From assembly GCF_021952865.1 (NCBI RefSeq), contig NZ_CP040792.1:1736001-1800000 (forward strand): a stretch of 64,000 nucleotides of DNA, read 5' to 3'. Positions 17,441 to 26,608 of this stretch are shown one piece after another. The stretch comes from Clavibacter californiensis (GTDB lineage Bacteria; Actinomycetota; Actinomycetes; Actinomycetales; Microbacteriaceae). Under the pieces are notes generated by a model. That model saw nothing but the letters and a program-made list of their open reading frames with translations. It did not search any database and was not told where the DNA came from. The translations under genes and the position numbers were made by a program. Numbering within the stretch: the stretch's first letter is position 1; every line of letters starts with the position of its first letter.

Positions 17441-17811
17441 GCGTCCACCCGCTCGAGCGTGGCCCACAGGCCGTAGCCGTGCATCGCCAGGACGTGGCGC
17501 TCGATCTCCTCGCGGATCCCCGTGGCGACGACCGCCCGGCCGTCCTCGTGCACGCGGAGCATGAGCTCGTCGGCGCGCTCGCGGGGGAAGCCGAAGTAGC
17601 TGCGGAACACGTACGAGACGTAGGTCATGAGGTTGACGGGGTCGTTCCAGACCACGCAGCTCCAGACAGGCGGGGTCGACGCGCGCTCGAGCAGGCTGGT
17701 GTCGGATCCCGTGCGGGTCCCCGAGCCGGGGTCGCCCGCGGGCGGGTCGGCGGCGCGGCGAGCGGCGGGGAGGAGGCGGGAGGCCCGCGCGTCCGCGGTG
17801 GTCGTGGTCAT
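17437..17811 (-). CDS. clpS: ATP-dependent Clp protease adaptor ClpS
   Basis: 124 aa. The ClpS core is clear: WSCVVWNDPVNLMTYVSYVF near residue 52 (Asn-Asp pair binding the substrate alpha-amino group), then VHEDGRAVV and REEIERHVLAMHGYGLWATLE. ClpS delivers N-degron proteins to ClpA/ClpC-ClpP. An unstructured N-terminal extension of about 45 residues precedes the core. AGGAG lies before the ATG at 17811. Coupled to the DUF2017-like gene. Confidence 0.95.
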   Translation of the reverse strand: MTTTTADARASRLLPAARRAADPPAGDPGSGTRTGSDTSLLERASTPPVWSCVVWNDPVNLMTYVSYVFRSYFGFPRERADELMLRVHEDGRAVVATGIREEIERHVLAMHGYGLWATLERVDA

Positions 17812-17900
17812 CGCGCTCCTGTGGGGTAGTCCCGGCGGGCGGCCGGAGCATCCATCCTCCCTCGCCGCGCGGGTCGCCGGAGACCGCGGTCGCCGGCGCG

Positions 17901-18599
17901 TCATGCGCCGGGCCGCACGAGCCCGCAGTCGTAGGCGAGGATCACTGCCTGCACGCGATCCCGCACCTCGAGCTTGGCGAGCACCCGGCCCACGTGCGTC
18001 TTCACCGTCGACTCCGACAGGTACAGGCGTCCGGCGATCTCCTGGTTGGTGAGCCCCTCGGCCAGCGCCGTGAGCACCTCCAGCTCGCGCGCGGTCAGCG
18101 GTCGCAGGCGTGGATCGGCGGCGCCCTCGCCCGTGCCGGCCGCTCCGCCGGTCGCGGGCATCGTCGGACCGAGCAGCTCGATCATGCGCCGGGTGACCCG
18201 GGGCGAGATGGCGGCGTCGCCGTCGGCGACCGCGCGGATCGCCTCCATCAGGTGCTCCGGCCGGGTGTCCTTCACCAGGAACCCGCTCGCGCCGGCGCGC
18301 AGCCCGGCGAACGCGTACTCGTCGAGGTCGAACGTGGTCAGCACGATGACGCGCGTCGCCGGGTGGCGGGCGACGATCTCGGCGGTGGCGTCGATGCCGT
18401 CCATCCCGGGCATCCGCACGTCCATGAGCACGATGTCGGGGGCGAGGGTGCCCGTGCGCTCCACGGCCGCGCGGCCGTCGGCGGCCTCGCCCACCACCTC
18501 GATCCCGGGCTCGGCGTCGAGCACCATGCGGAAGCCCATGCGCACGAGCGCCTGGTCGTCCACGATGAGCACGCGGACGGGGGTGATGCTGTCGGTCAT
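17901..18599 (-). CDS. NarL/LuxR-type response regulator
   Basis: 232 aa. The receiver domain has the acidic pocket VDDQ near residues 13-16, phospho-acceptor Asp in [12 protein letters not shown] near 59 and Lys in LVKDTRP near 109. A LuxR-type winged helix follows ([25 protein letters not shown], then [11 protein letters not shown], residues about 165-215). The ATG overlaps the stop of the histidine kinase gene, so the pair forms one two-component system. Its likely target is the ABC exporter operon immediately upstream, as in BceRS/LiaRS-like arrangements. Confidence 0.95.
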   Translation of the reverse strand: MTDSITPVRVLIVDDQALVRMGFRMVLDAEPGIEVVGEAADGRAAVERTGTLAPDIVLMDVRMPGMDGIDATAEIVARHPATRVIVLTTFDLDEYAFAGLRAGASGFLVKDTRPEHLMEAIRAVADGDAAISPRVTRRMIELLGPTMPATGGAAGTGEGAADPRLRPLTARELEVLTALAEGLTNQEIAGRLYLSESTVKTHVGRVLAKLEVRDRVQAVILAYDCGLVRPGA

Positions 18600-19837
18600 C
18601 GGTCCTCCTGGAGGCGGGGGCTGTAGGTGGGTCCGGGGGCACGGGTCGCGTCGCCCGGTCGCACGTCGTGGAGCCCGCTGGGCATGGTGGCCAGCACGCG
18701 CCAGCCGCCGCCATCGCGTCGTCCGGCGGTCGCGCTGCCGCCGTACACCGCCATGCGCTCCGCGACGCCCACGAGGCCGCGGCCGCTGCCGGGGACGGGC
18801 GGCACGACGGGTCCCGTGAGGTCGTCGTCCGTGACCTCGACGATGATCTCCTCCGGACGGTGGTCGAGCTTCACCTCGACCCGGTCGGCGTTCGGCGCGT
18901 ACCTGAGCACGTTGGTCAGCGACTCCTGCACGACGCGGAAGACGGCCAGCTGCCGTCCCGGGTCGTCGGGCGGCGTGCCCGTGCTGGTGAAGCGCACCGG
19001 GAGGCCGGTGGAGCGGAACGAGTCGACCAGGGCGGCGAGGTCGGCGTGCCCGGGTTGGGGAGCTCGGAGCGACGGCGGGGCGGCGTCGCCCGTGCCGGGC
19101 TCCTCGGCGAGGACGCCCAGCATGCGGCGCATCTCGGACAGGGAGGTGCGACCGGTCTCGGCGACCTCGCGCATCGCGTCGCGGGCGAGCTCCGGTCGGG
19201 CGACGGCGCTCGCGGCCGCCCCGTCGGCGAGGGTCACCATGACCGTGATCCCGTGGGCGACGATGTCGTGAATCTCGCGCGCGATCCGCGTCCGTTCCGC
19301 CGCGGTGGCGAGCCGCGCCTGCTGGTCGCGCTCGCGGGCGAGCTGCATGGCGAGGTCCCGCAGCGCCTCGACGTAGCGCTTGCGCCCGCCCACGTTGATC
19401 CCGATGAGCGTCGCGATGAGCGGGAGGATCAGGTTGATGAGGAGCATGGAGGCGATCGACAGGGCCATGGGGCCCTCGCCCGCCGTCGCCGGCGCGACGA
19501 CCGCGATGAGGACGGCGACGCCGCCGAACCCGATCCACGCGTGCCGGGCCGACCCGTAGACGGCCAGCGCGTAGAGCGCGAGCGGGACGGCCCCGCCGTC
19601 GAAGGCGCCGGACACGAGGGCGCCCGCGGCGGCCGCCGCCCCCGAGACGGCGAGGACCATGACGGGTCGGCTGCGTCGGAACATGAGGGCGACGCCCGTC
19701 AGGACGCTGAACGCCGCCAGCGCCAGGCCGCCGGCGAGGCCGGGGGATCTGCTCCCGACGACGGGAGCCGCGCTCACCGACAGCAGGGTGAACGCGATGG
19801 CGATGACCGCGTCGACCGCTCGCGGGTGCCGGGCCAT
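18596..19837 (-). CDS. Sensor histidine kinase (DesK/NarX-like)
   Basis: About 413 aa from ATG at 19837. Five or six short membrane helices fill the first 150 residues, with almost no extracellular domain, as in intramembrane-sensing kinases. The HisKA_3 box [16 protein letters not shown] carries the phospho-His near residue 205, and the ATPase part has [11 protein letters not shown] and a [11 protein letters not shown] motif. It should sense membrane stress or a drug and phosphorylate the NarL-type regulator encoded next. A GTG at 19990 is an alternative start that would overlap the ABC permease gene by 58 bp; neither has a strong ribosome site. Confidence 0.9.
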   Translation of the reverse strand: MARHPRAVDAVIAIAFTLLSVSAAPVVGSRSPGLAGGLALAAFSVLTGVALMFRRSRPVMVLAVSGAAAAAGALVSGAFDGGAVPLALYALAVYGSARHAWIGFGGVAVLIAVVAPATAGEGPMALSIASMLLINLILPLIATLIGINVGGRKRYVEALRDLAMQLARERDQQARLATAAERTRIAREIHDIVAHGITVMVTLADGAAASAVARPELARDAMREVAETGRTSLSEMRRMLGVLAEEPGTGDAAPPSLRAPQPGHADLAALVDSFRSTGLPVRFTSTGTPPDDPGRQLAVFRVVQESLTNVLRYAPNADRVEVKLDHRPEEIIVEVTDDDLTGPVVPPVPGSGRGLVGVAERMAVYGGSATAGRRDGGGWRVLATMPSGLHDVRPGDATRAPGPTYSPRLQEDR

Positions 19838-19932
19838 CCAGCCGCGGAAGGCGCCCGGCGGGGTGGGCAGGCGGACGCCGTCGGGCGCGGCGGTGTCCGC
19901 CGCGCCCGACGGCGCCCTCCGTCCCGCGTCGA

Positions 19933-20772
19933 TCAGGCGTCCCGCTTCCGGGCGAGGACCATCGCGGGCACCAGGATCACGGCGACCCACCCGAGCATGA
20001 CGAGCAGCGCCTGCCAGAACTCGAGCTCACCGGGCGCTCCCGTGGCCATGCTGTAGAGCCGGTTGCCGGCGCTCAGGGGGAAGTACGGCGCGAGATCCGC
20101 GACCCAGTCGAGCACGCCGCCGAGCAGCTGGCCGACGATCGGCACGACGAGCACGAGGCCGACGAGGGCGCCGATCCCCGCCGCGCCGTTGCGCAGCAGC
20201 AGTCCGAAGCCGAAGCCCATCAGGCCGATGAGCACGACGAAGAGCACGCCGCCGAGGGCCGCGAGCAGGAAGTCGCCGTCCAGCACGTCGACCTCGGCGC
20301 CGGCGGACGCGAAGTACCCGCGGGCGATGAGGAGCGCGGCGGCCACCGCGATCGCGGTGATGACGAACGTCACCACCGTGTAGACGATCGCCTTCGCGGC
20401 GACGACGCCCAGGCGGCGCGGCGCGGCGCTGAAGGACGAGCGGATCATTCCGGTCGAGTACTCGCCGCTGATCACCAGCACGCCGAGCACGCCGGCGACG
20501 AGCATCGACAGGGTGACGCCGCTGAGGCCCACCTGGAGGAGCAGGTCCGTCGCGGGGACTCCGGGGAGGGACAGCTGCGTCCGGAGCTGGTCCACGACGA
20601 ACGGCGTGAAGAGCGCCGAGAAGCCGGCGAGCAGGAGGAAGACGAGCGCGAAGCACCAGACGGTGGACCGCAGCGTCCGGAGCTTGATCCACTCGGAGCG
20701 CATCAGGCGGGAGAGCGTGGGCCGACCCGTGGACACCGGTGCGGGCGCGTAGGTCGTGCTGGTGGCGGTCAT
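19933..20772 (-). CDS. ABC-2 type exporter permease
   Basis: 279 aa. A short cytosolic N-terminus ([14 protein letters not shown], typical of ABC-2 permeases) is followed by six hydrophobic segments. [19 protein letters not shown] loop after helix 2 is a conserved coupling element in this family. The ATG overlaps the stop of the ATPase gene (ATGA). Together they should form an exporter for a lipid, peptide or antibiotic, probably controlled by the following two-component genes. Confidence 0.92.
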   Translation of the reverse strand: MTATSTTYAPAPVSTGRPTLSRLMRSEWIKLRTLRSTVWCFALVFLLLAGFSALFTPFVVDQLRTQLSLPGVPATDLLLQVGLSGVTLSMLVAGVLGVLVISGEYSTGMIRSSFSAAPRRLGVVAAKAIVYTVVTFVITAIAVAAALLIARGYFASAGAEVDVLDGDFLLAALGGVLFVVLIGLMGFGFGLLLRNGAAGIGALVGLVLVVPIVGQLLGGVLDWVADLAPYFPLSAGNRLYSMATGAPGELEFWQALLVMLGWVAVILVPAMVLARKRDA

Positions 20773-21704
20773 CGTGCGATCTCCTGCTCGGTCGTGCCGA
20801 CTGCGGCGCTGTGGTACTCGACGTCGCCCTGCGTGAGCGACAGGTAGGCGTCCTCGAGGGACGCGGTGACGGGCGTGAGCTCGTGCAGCACGACACCCGC
20901 GGACATCGCCGCGTCGCCGACCTGCGCGGCCGTGAGGCCGGTGATCTCGATCACGTCGCGCTCGACGCTGGTGACCACGACGTCCGGCCGCGCCACCGCC
21001 TGGCCGAGCTGGTCGGCGTGCGGGGAGCGGACGCGGACGAGGCCGCTCGTGGCCCCCGCGACGACCGCCGCGACGGGCGCGTCGGCGAGCACGCGACCTC
21101 GCCCGAGGACGATGAGGTGGTCGGCCGTCTGCGCCATCTCGCTCATGAGGTGCGAGGAGAGGAGGACGGTGCGTCCCTGGCCGGCGAGGTAGCGGGTGAT
21201 GTTGCGCACCCACATGACGCCCTCGGGGTCGAGGCCGTTGACGGGCTCGTCGAGGATCAGCGTGCGCGGGTCCCCGAGGAGGGCGACGGCGATGCCGAGG
21301 CGCTGTCCCATGCCGAGGGAGAAGCCGCCGACGCGCTTCTTGGCGACCGGCTGCAGGCCCGTCATCTCGATGACCTCGTCCACCCGCGAGCGCGGGATCC
21401 CGTGCGTGGCCGCCATCGCGAGCAGGTGGTTGTAGGCGGAGCGGCCCGTGTGGACGGCCTTGGCGTCGAGGAGCGCGCCGACCTCGTGGAGCGGGGCCTG
21501 GAGGTCGCGGTAGGGGCGGCCGTTGACGGTCACCGTGCCGGACGTGGGGCGGTCGAGACCCACGATCATGCGCATCGTGGTGGACTTGCCGGCGCCGTTC
21601 GGACCGAGGAATCCGGTCACCATGCCCGGCTGGACGGTGAAGCTCACGCCGTCCACGGCGGTCTTCGCGCCGTAGCGCTTGGTCAGGTTCTCAGCGACGA
21701 TCAT
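20769..21704 (-). CDS. ABC exporter ATP-binding protein
   Basis: 311 aa. Walker A GPNGAGKSTT near residue 35, signature-like FSLGMGQRLG near 130, Walker B LILDEP near 152 and switch His in LLSSHLMSE near 190. The signature reads LGMGQ rather than LSGGQ, a common variant in drug-export ATPases. A C-terminal domain of about 90 residues is typical of the CcmA/NatA-like group. GAGGAGG lies 8 nt before the ATG at 21704. First gene of a four-gene ATPase-permease-kinase-regulator operon. Confidence 0.95.
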   Translation of the reverse strand: MIVAENLTKRYGAKTAVDGVSFTVQPGMVTGFLGPNGAGKSTTMRMIVGLDRPTSGTVTVNGRPYRDLQAPLHEVGALLDAKAVHTGRSAYNHLLAMAATHGIPRSRVDEVIEMTGLQPVAKKRVGGFSLGMGQRLGIAVALLGDPRTLILDEPVNGLDPEGVMWVRNITRYLAGQGRTVLLSSHLMSEMAQTADHLIVLGRGRVLADAPVAAVVAGATSGLVRVRSPHADQLGQAVARPDVVVTSVERDVIEITGLTAAQVGDAAMSAGVVLHELTPVTASLEDAYLSLTQGDVEYHSAAVGTTEQEIAR

Positions 21705-21834
21705 GCGCGCTGCCTCCTCAGGGTGGGTGCGCGGGCCCAGCGCCCGCGGAAGCAACGTTAGGGGCGGGGCCGTCGGGGCGGCGTCCCCCCTCCGGCCCCC
21801 GTCTCGCGCAGGAGGCTGGTACCAGGGTGCCGGC

Positions 21835-23040
21835 TCAGGCGGTCCCTGCCGCTAGCGCGCCGAGCCGCCTCGCCGCCTCCTCGAGGACGTCGATCCGCTT
21901 GCAGAAGGCGAACCGCACGAGGGACGCGTGCTCCGCGGCGAGCGGCGCATGGCAGAAGGCGGACAGCGGCACGCCGACGACGCCGGCCAGCTGCGGGAGG
22001 CGCAGGCACAGCTCGCGGGCGTCGGGGAAGCCGAGCGGGGCCGCGTCCGCGACGATGAAGTACCCGGCGGCGGGCAGGTGGATCCGGAAGCCCGCCGCGG
22101 TCAGGCCCGCCGCGAGGACGTCGCGCTTCCACCCGAGGTCGTCCGCGATCTCCTCGTACACCGCGTCGGGCAGCGCGAGGCCGGTCGCGATGGCGGGCTG
22201 GAACGGCGCCCCGTTCACGAAGGTCAGGAACTGCTTCACCGCGAGGATCGCCGACACGAGCGGGGCGGGCGCGGTCAGCCAGCCGACCTTCCACCCCGTG
22301 GTGCGGAACGTCTTGCCGCCCGAGGAGATCGTCACCGTGCGCTCGCGCGCCCCGGGCAGCGTCGCGACGGGCACGTGGGGTGCGTCGAAGACGAGGTGCT
22401 CGTAGACCTCGTCCGTGACGATCACCGCGTCGTGCGCGACGGCGAGCTCGACCACGAGCTCCCGCACCTCGCGGCTGAGCACCGTGCCGGTGGGGTTGTG
22501 CGGGTCGTTGAGGAGGATCACGCGGGTGCGGTCGGTGATGACCCGGCGGAGGTCGTCGAGCTGGGGCTGGAAGTCGGGGGCGCGCAGCGGCACGGTCCGG
22601 TGGATCCCGCGGGCCAGCGAGATGAGCGCCCCGTACGCGTCGTAGAACGGCTCGAGCGTCACGACCTCGTCGCCCTCCTCGACCAGCGCGAGCAACGTGG
22701 CGGAGAGGGCCTCGGTCGCGCCGGCGGTGACGAGGACCTCCGTATCCGGATCCACGGCGAGACCGTAGAAGCGCGCCTGGTGCGCAGCGATCGCCGACCG
22801 CAGCTCCGGCGTGCCGCGCCCCGGCGGGTACTGGTTCATGCCGGCCGAGATCGCGGCACGGGCGGCCTCGAGCACCTCGCGGGGCCCGTCCTCGTCGGGG
22901 AACCCCTGACCGAGGTTGATCGCGCCGGTCGCCGCGGCCAGCGCGCTCATCTCCGCGAACACGGTGGTGCCCGGCATCCCGTCCGGCGTCAGCAGCATCG
23001 CCCCACGGGCCGCGCGCACCCACGCGCCGGGAATCGTCAT
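21835..23040 (-). CDS. PLP-dependent aminotransferase, class I/II
   Basis: 401 aa, usual size. The fold-type I aminotransferase landmarks are present: NLGQGFPDEDGP near residue 42, NQYPPGRGTPELR near 70, LNDPHNPTG near 175, DEVYEHLVF near 208 and the PLP lysine in SSGGKTFRTTGWKVGW near 240. The QGFPD segment is typical of the kynurenine/methionine (YbdL/DapC-like) subgroup, so it may transaminate methionine-related or N-succinyl-diaminopimelate substrates. GATGAT lies 6 nt before the ATG. Stand-alone gene. Confidence 0.93.
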   Translation of the reverse strand: MTIPGAWVRAARGAMLLTPDGMPGTTVFAEMSALAAATGAINLGQGFPDEDGPREVLEAARAAISAGMNQYPPGRGTPELRSAIAAHQARFYGLAVDPDTEVLVTAGATEALSATLLALVEEGDEVVTLEPFYDAYGALISLARGIHRTVPLRAPDFQPQLDDLRRVITDRTRVILLNDPHNPTGTVLSREVRELVVELAVAHDAVIVTDEVYEHLVFDAPHVPVATLPGARERTVTISSGGKTFRTTGWKVGWLTAPAPLVSAILAVKQFLTFVNGAPFQPAIATGLALPDAVYEEIADDLGWKRDVLAAGLTAAGFRIHLPAAGYFIVADAAPLGFPDARELCLRLPQLAGVVGVPLSAFCHAPLAAEHASLVRFAFCKRIDVLEEAARRLGALAAGTA

Positions 23041-23216
23041 GGGCCCATCATCCCGCGCGCTCGTCCTCCACAGGCGGCAGCGCCGTACGCGCCCGGCATG
23101 GTGTGGAGCGACCACGTCCGCCTTCCGCGACCCCCGCTACCTTTCCTGGACCCGCGACGCACGGCGCACGAGCGCCTGCTCCCGCGCGGGATCCGCACCG
23201 CCCAGGGGAGACGAAC

Positions 23217-23774
23217 GTGAACGACCGACCGCGCATCCCGCTGCGACGAGGGGGAGCGGTCGCCGTCTCGGTGGCCGTCCTCGCCACCTTCCACTTGCTC
23301 ACCGGATGCGCCCCCTCCTCGCCCCCAGCACCCACGCCCGCCCCGACCCCGTCCCTCACGCAGGAGCAGCAGGACGAGGGCACGTTCCAAGATCTGTTCA
23401 CGCGCTTCGTCGGGATCGATCTCAGTCGCGAGACCGAGGGCGATTTGACCCCGTTGCTCACGGGGTCGGCGCTTCAAGGAGAACTCGACTCGCTCAAGTA
23501 CAGCGCGGACAACCATCAGAAGGTCATCGGCAAGGCGACGGCCAGAGGCTTCCGAGTCACGGATCGAGGGGCAGACACAGAGGGGTCGGAGTACATGACT
23601 GCACAGGCCTGCCTCGACATCAGCGGGACGAGGACAGTGGATGAACAGGGCAATGATGTGACGCCGCAACGTGATGCTGCCGTGGCTCTCCAGATGAAGG
23701 CAGTCAAGATCGCCGACGGTTCGTGGCGCATCAGTGACTCGGTCCGCAACGAGGACACCCGCGCATGTGGGTGA
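23217..23774 (+). CDS. Putative secreted lipoprotein
   Basis: 185 aa. The N-terminal signal has basic RIPLRRGG, a hydrophobic core and lipobox LLTGC (Cys near residue 27), followed by a Pro/Ala/Ser/Thr linker. The folded part (residues about 55-180) has two conserved-looking cysteines and no recognised motif. GTG at 23217 is chosen because AGGGGAG ends 6 nt upstream; the longer upstream frame has no ribosome site. Overlaps the next secreted-protein gene by 10 bp. Confidence 0.82.
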   Translation: MNDRPRIPLRRGGAVAVSVAVLATFHLLTGCAPSSPPAPTPAPTPSLTQEQQDEGTFQDLFTRFVGIDLSRETEGDLTPLLTGSALQGELDSLKYSADNHQKVIGKATARGFRVTDRGADTEGSEYMTAQACLDISGTRTVDEQGNDVTPQRDAAVALQMKAVKIADGSWRISDSVRNEDTRACG

Positions 23775-24670
23775 GATGCGCACTCGTGGTGATCGTCGCG
23801 TCGGTGGTCACCGTTCTCGACCCGGCGTCGGTGAGCCAAGCGGCGGAGGGGTACTGCGGCATCGGATACGCGCGCTCGCCGAGCTGCTCATCCGGCGCCG
23901 TCGGCAACGGCGAGGTGCAAATCCGCGCGGAGACGACCACGGAAGGCCAGGCCTCGCCCGGCACCCCAAATCACTCTGAACTGCCCGCGATCACCGTCGT
24001 GAGTCCGCAGGCGCCGTCTCCGGTGCCGCGGGGGCGGATGGCGGCGGATGTGGATGTGCCGTGCGCTCCGAGTGCGCGTCTGTCGGGTGGATCTCTCTGT
24101 TCGGATGGGCAGCATGCGTTCCTGCCGCCGGCGAAGGCGCCGACCAAGCCGGCGGATCCGGCCCCGCCCGCGCCGGCGGCTCCGGGGGTGTCGTTGGCGG
24201 ATGTGGCGCAGTTCGTGCCGCGGGATGCGTCGATCCGGTCGCAGCCGAACGGGTGGGCGATCGTGGGGGCGCCGGTGAACCTGTTCACCGACGCGATGCC
24301 GCAGGTGGTCGACGGCCAGTTGCTGGGTCGTCCGGCGCAGGTGCGGTTCGTGCCGGTGTCGTTCGTGTGGGATCACGGCGACGGGACCAGTACGACGGTG
24401 GTGGGGCCCGGTGCGTCGTGGAAGGCGTTGGGGCAGCAGGACTTCACGCCGACGGACACGAGTCACGTGTACGAGTCCATCGGTGCCCGGCAGGTGTCGT
24501 TGACGATCGCGTATTCGCCCGCCTACCGGTTCGACGGGGGTGGCTGGCAGCAGATCCCGGGGACGTTGCCGGTGCAGGTCGGGCCGGTGACGATCCGTGT
24601 CCTGCAGGGGTCGACGGTGCTGGTGGGTGGTGCGTGCGGGGAGCGGGACGCCGGACCCGGATGCCCGTGA
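23765..24670 (+). CDS. Secreted PKD-like domain protein
   Basis: 301 aa. A Sec signal peptide (CALVVIVASVVTVLDPASVSQA) with cleavage near residue 26 precedes a long Pro/Ala-rich region. From about residue 150 a beta-rich domain has FVWDHGDGTSTTVVGPGASW and DTSHVYESIGARQVSLTI, the D-x-G-D-G and H-x-Y pattern of PKD-like repeats. Such domains mediate surface protein or glycan contacts. It overlaps the lipoprotein gene, so the two are probably coexpressed and act together at the cell surface. Target unknown. Confidence 0.8.
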   Translation: MWVRCALVVIVASVVTVLDPASVSQAAEGYCGIGYARSPSCSSGAVGNGEVQIRAETTTEGQASPGTPNHSELPAITVVSPQAPSPVPRGRMAADVDVPCAPSARLSGGSLCSDGQHAFLPPAKAPTKPADPAPPAPAAPGVSLADVAQFVPRDASIRSQPNGWAIVGAPVNLFTDAMPQVVDGQLLGRPAQVRFVPVSFVWDHGDGTSTTVVGPGASWKALGQQDFTPTDTSHVYESIGARQVSLTIAYSPAYRFDGGGWQQIPGTLPVQVGPVTIRVLQGSTVLVGGACGERDAGPGCP

Positions 24671-24827
24671 GCTGCATCGGACCGCGCGCGGGATCTGGGG
24701 CGGCGAGTCCCACGGCGTGACCGGCGGCAGGAACACCGTCGCCGCGTACGCTCGAACCAGCTCGTGAGCTGAGCGTGTCCGGTCCCGAGCCGCCCGTGCC
24801 TGCCGAGGTCCGGCGAAGGTGCCCTGT

Positions 24828-24862
24828 CAGGGCGACCATAGGGAACGCCCAGACTCGCCCTG
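24828..24862. repeat. Inverted repeat upstream of the HtrA-type gene
   Basis: CAGGGCGA (24828-24835) and TCGCCCTG (24855-24862) are perfect 8-bp arms with a 19-nt loop. It ends 32 bp before the protease ATG, so it lies in the promoter or 5' leader. It could be an operator, or a hairpin in the mRNA leader. Confidence 0.45.
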
Positions 24863-24894
24863 AATGCTGGCACGACCTGAGAGGAGCACCACCG

Positions 24895-26457
24895 ATGACC
24901 GACAGAAGCCACGGCGACGACGAGCACGAGGGCGGCCGCGAGGCAGCCGGCCGAGCCGAGGGCTCCTCGACGGGTGCGACGTCGTCCGATGCCCCTCAGT
25001 CGCGCGACGAAGGATCGGCCTGGCCGGCGCCCGCCGGCCCCGCGGCCGCGTCCCATCCCGCGCCGACCGCGCCGACCGCGCCGACCACGTCGGATCAGCA
25101 GGACACCCTCGCCTACGGAACGGCAGCATCGACCGACCACGCGGCGCCCGCGCCTCTCGGTGGCGCTGCGGCGGCGGGATCCGAGCAGGTCGGCGACACC
25201 ACGACCGCTCCTCCCAAGAAGAAGCCGAACAAGGCACTGCCCCTCGTCGCCATGCTGGCCGTCGGGGCACTCATCGGCGGTGCCGCAGGCGGTCTCACCA
25301 CCTGGGCCATCGCACACGACGACGTCTCGACCCAGTCGGTCAGCCAGTCGCCCGCGAACATCACGGTCAACGACCCGGACAACGCGACGCCCATCACGGC
25401 CGTCGCCGCCAAGGTGTCCGGCTCGGTCGTCACCATCGAGGTGGCCGGTGCGCAGGCCGGCGGCACGGGCTCGGGGGTGGTGCTCTCCAGCGACGGCTAC
25501 ATCCTCACCAACACCCACGTGGTGACGCTCGACGGCCAGACCGGCGACGCCACCATCCAGGTGAAGACCGCGGACGGGGCCCTCTACACGGCGAAGCTCG
25601 TCGGCACGGATCCCGTCGTCGACCTCGCCGTCATCAAGCTCGACAACGCGAGCGGTCTCACGCCCATCGAGTTCGCCGACTCGTCGAAGCTCAACGTCGG
25701 CGACACCGCCATCGCCATCGGTGCCCCTCTGGGGCTCTCCGGCACCGTCACCGACGGCATCGTCAGCGCCCTCGACCGGAGCATCCAGGTCGCGTCATCG
25801 GCGGCCCCGGCGACACCGGGCGACGGCAGCCAGAGCGACGAGACGCCGTTCAACTTCTGGCCCTTCGGAAACGAGGGCCAGGGTGGCCAGGGCGGTTCCG
25901 GCGGCGAGGGTGGCCAGGGCGGTTCCGGTGCTCAGGGCCAGGCCTCGGCGAACATCAACCTCGCGGTGATCCAGACCGACGCGGCCATCAACCCCGGCAA
26001 CTCGGGCGGTGCGCTCCTCGACGGCGACGGCAAGCTCATCGGCGTCAACGTCGCCATCGCGAACGCGGGCGGCACCAGCTCCACCGCCGGCAGCATCGGC
26101 GTCGGCTTCGCCATCCCGTCGAACCTCGCGAAGCGCGTCGGTCAGGAGATCATCCAGAACGGCAAGGCGTCCCACGGTCTCCTCGGGGCGAGCGTCCGCG
26201 ACGTCGCCAGCGGCGACTCGACCACCCCGGTCGGCGGCGCCTTCATCGCCGAGGTCCAGAGCGGTGGCGCGGCGGCTTCTGCGGGGCTGAAGCAGGGGGA
26301 CATCGTGACCGCCATCGGCAGCATCCCGATCAGCAAGGCCAGCGACCTCACGGCTCAGGTGCGAGCCCTCGCCGGCGGCAGCGCCGCGGAGCTCACCGTC
26401 ATCCGCGGTGGGCAGAAGCAGAAGGTGGACGTCACGCTCGGCACGCTGGAGCAGTAG
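24895..26457 (+). CDS. HtrA/DegP-type membrane-anchored serine protease with PDZ domain
   Basis: 520 aa. A Ser/Asp/Ala-rich cytosolic tail of about 105 residues precedes one membrane helix (LVAMLAVGALIGGAAGG). A trypsin-like domain has catalytic His in TNTHVV near residue 205, Asp in VVDLAVIKL near 242 and Ser in NPGNSGGAL near 370. A C-terminal PDZ domain starts near 420. Acts outside the membrane in protein quality control. A Gly/Gln-rich insertion (repeated GGQGGSG) near residues 325-350 interrupts the protease domain before the serine. GAGAGGAG precedes the ATG by about 8 nt. A terminator follows. Confidence 0.94.
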   Translation: MTDRSHGDDEHEGGREAAGRAEGSSTGATSSDAPQSRDEGSAWPAPAGPAAASHPAPTAPTAPTTSDQQDTLAYGTAASTDHAAPAPLGGAAAAGSEQVGDTTTAPPKKKPNKALPLVAMLAVGALIGGAAGGLTTWAIAHDDVSTQSVSQSPANITVNDPDNATPITAVAAKVSGSVVTIEVAGAQAGGTGSGVVLSSDGYILTNTHVVTLDGQTGDATIQVKTADGALYTAKLVGTDPVVDLAVIKLDNASGLTPIEFADSSKLNVGDTAIAIGAPLGLSGTVTDGIVSALDRSIQVASSAAPATPGDGSQSDETPFNFWPFGNEGQGGQGGSGGEGGQGGSGAQGQASANINLAVIQTDAAINPGNSGGALLDGDGKLIGVNVAIANAGGTSSTAGSIGVGFAIPSNLAKRVGQEIIQNGKASHGLLGASVRDVASGDSTTPVGGAFIAEVQSGGAAASAGLKQGDIVTAIGSIPISKASDLTAQVRALAGGSAAELTVIRGGQKQKVDVTLGTLEQ

Positions 26458-26472
26458 CGAGGGGCGTCACAA

Positions 26473-26502
26473 GGGGCGGATCGGCTGGCGCCGGTCCGCC
26501 CC
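26473..26502 (+). terminator. Stem-loop after the HtrA-type gene
   Basis: GGGGCGGA (26473-26480) pairs with TCCGCCCC (26495-26502) over a 14-nt loop, 16 bp after the stop codon. There is no T-run, as is common in high-GC actinobacteria. Confidence 0.65.
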
Positions 26503-26608
26503 TCGTCGTCCTCGACCGGCGGGCGGCCGCCGGGGAGGCTGGTAAACTCCTGCGAGGCTCGGCCCCCCCACAGGCCCCGGCCGCACCTCCCTCAAGAGAT
26601 CGGCTCAG

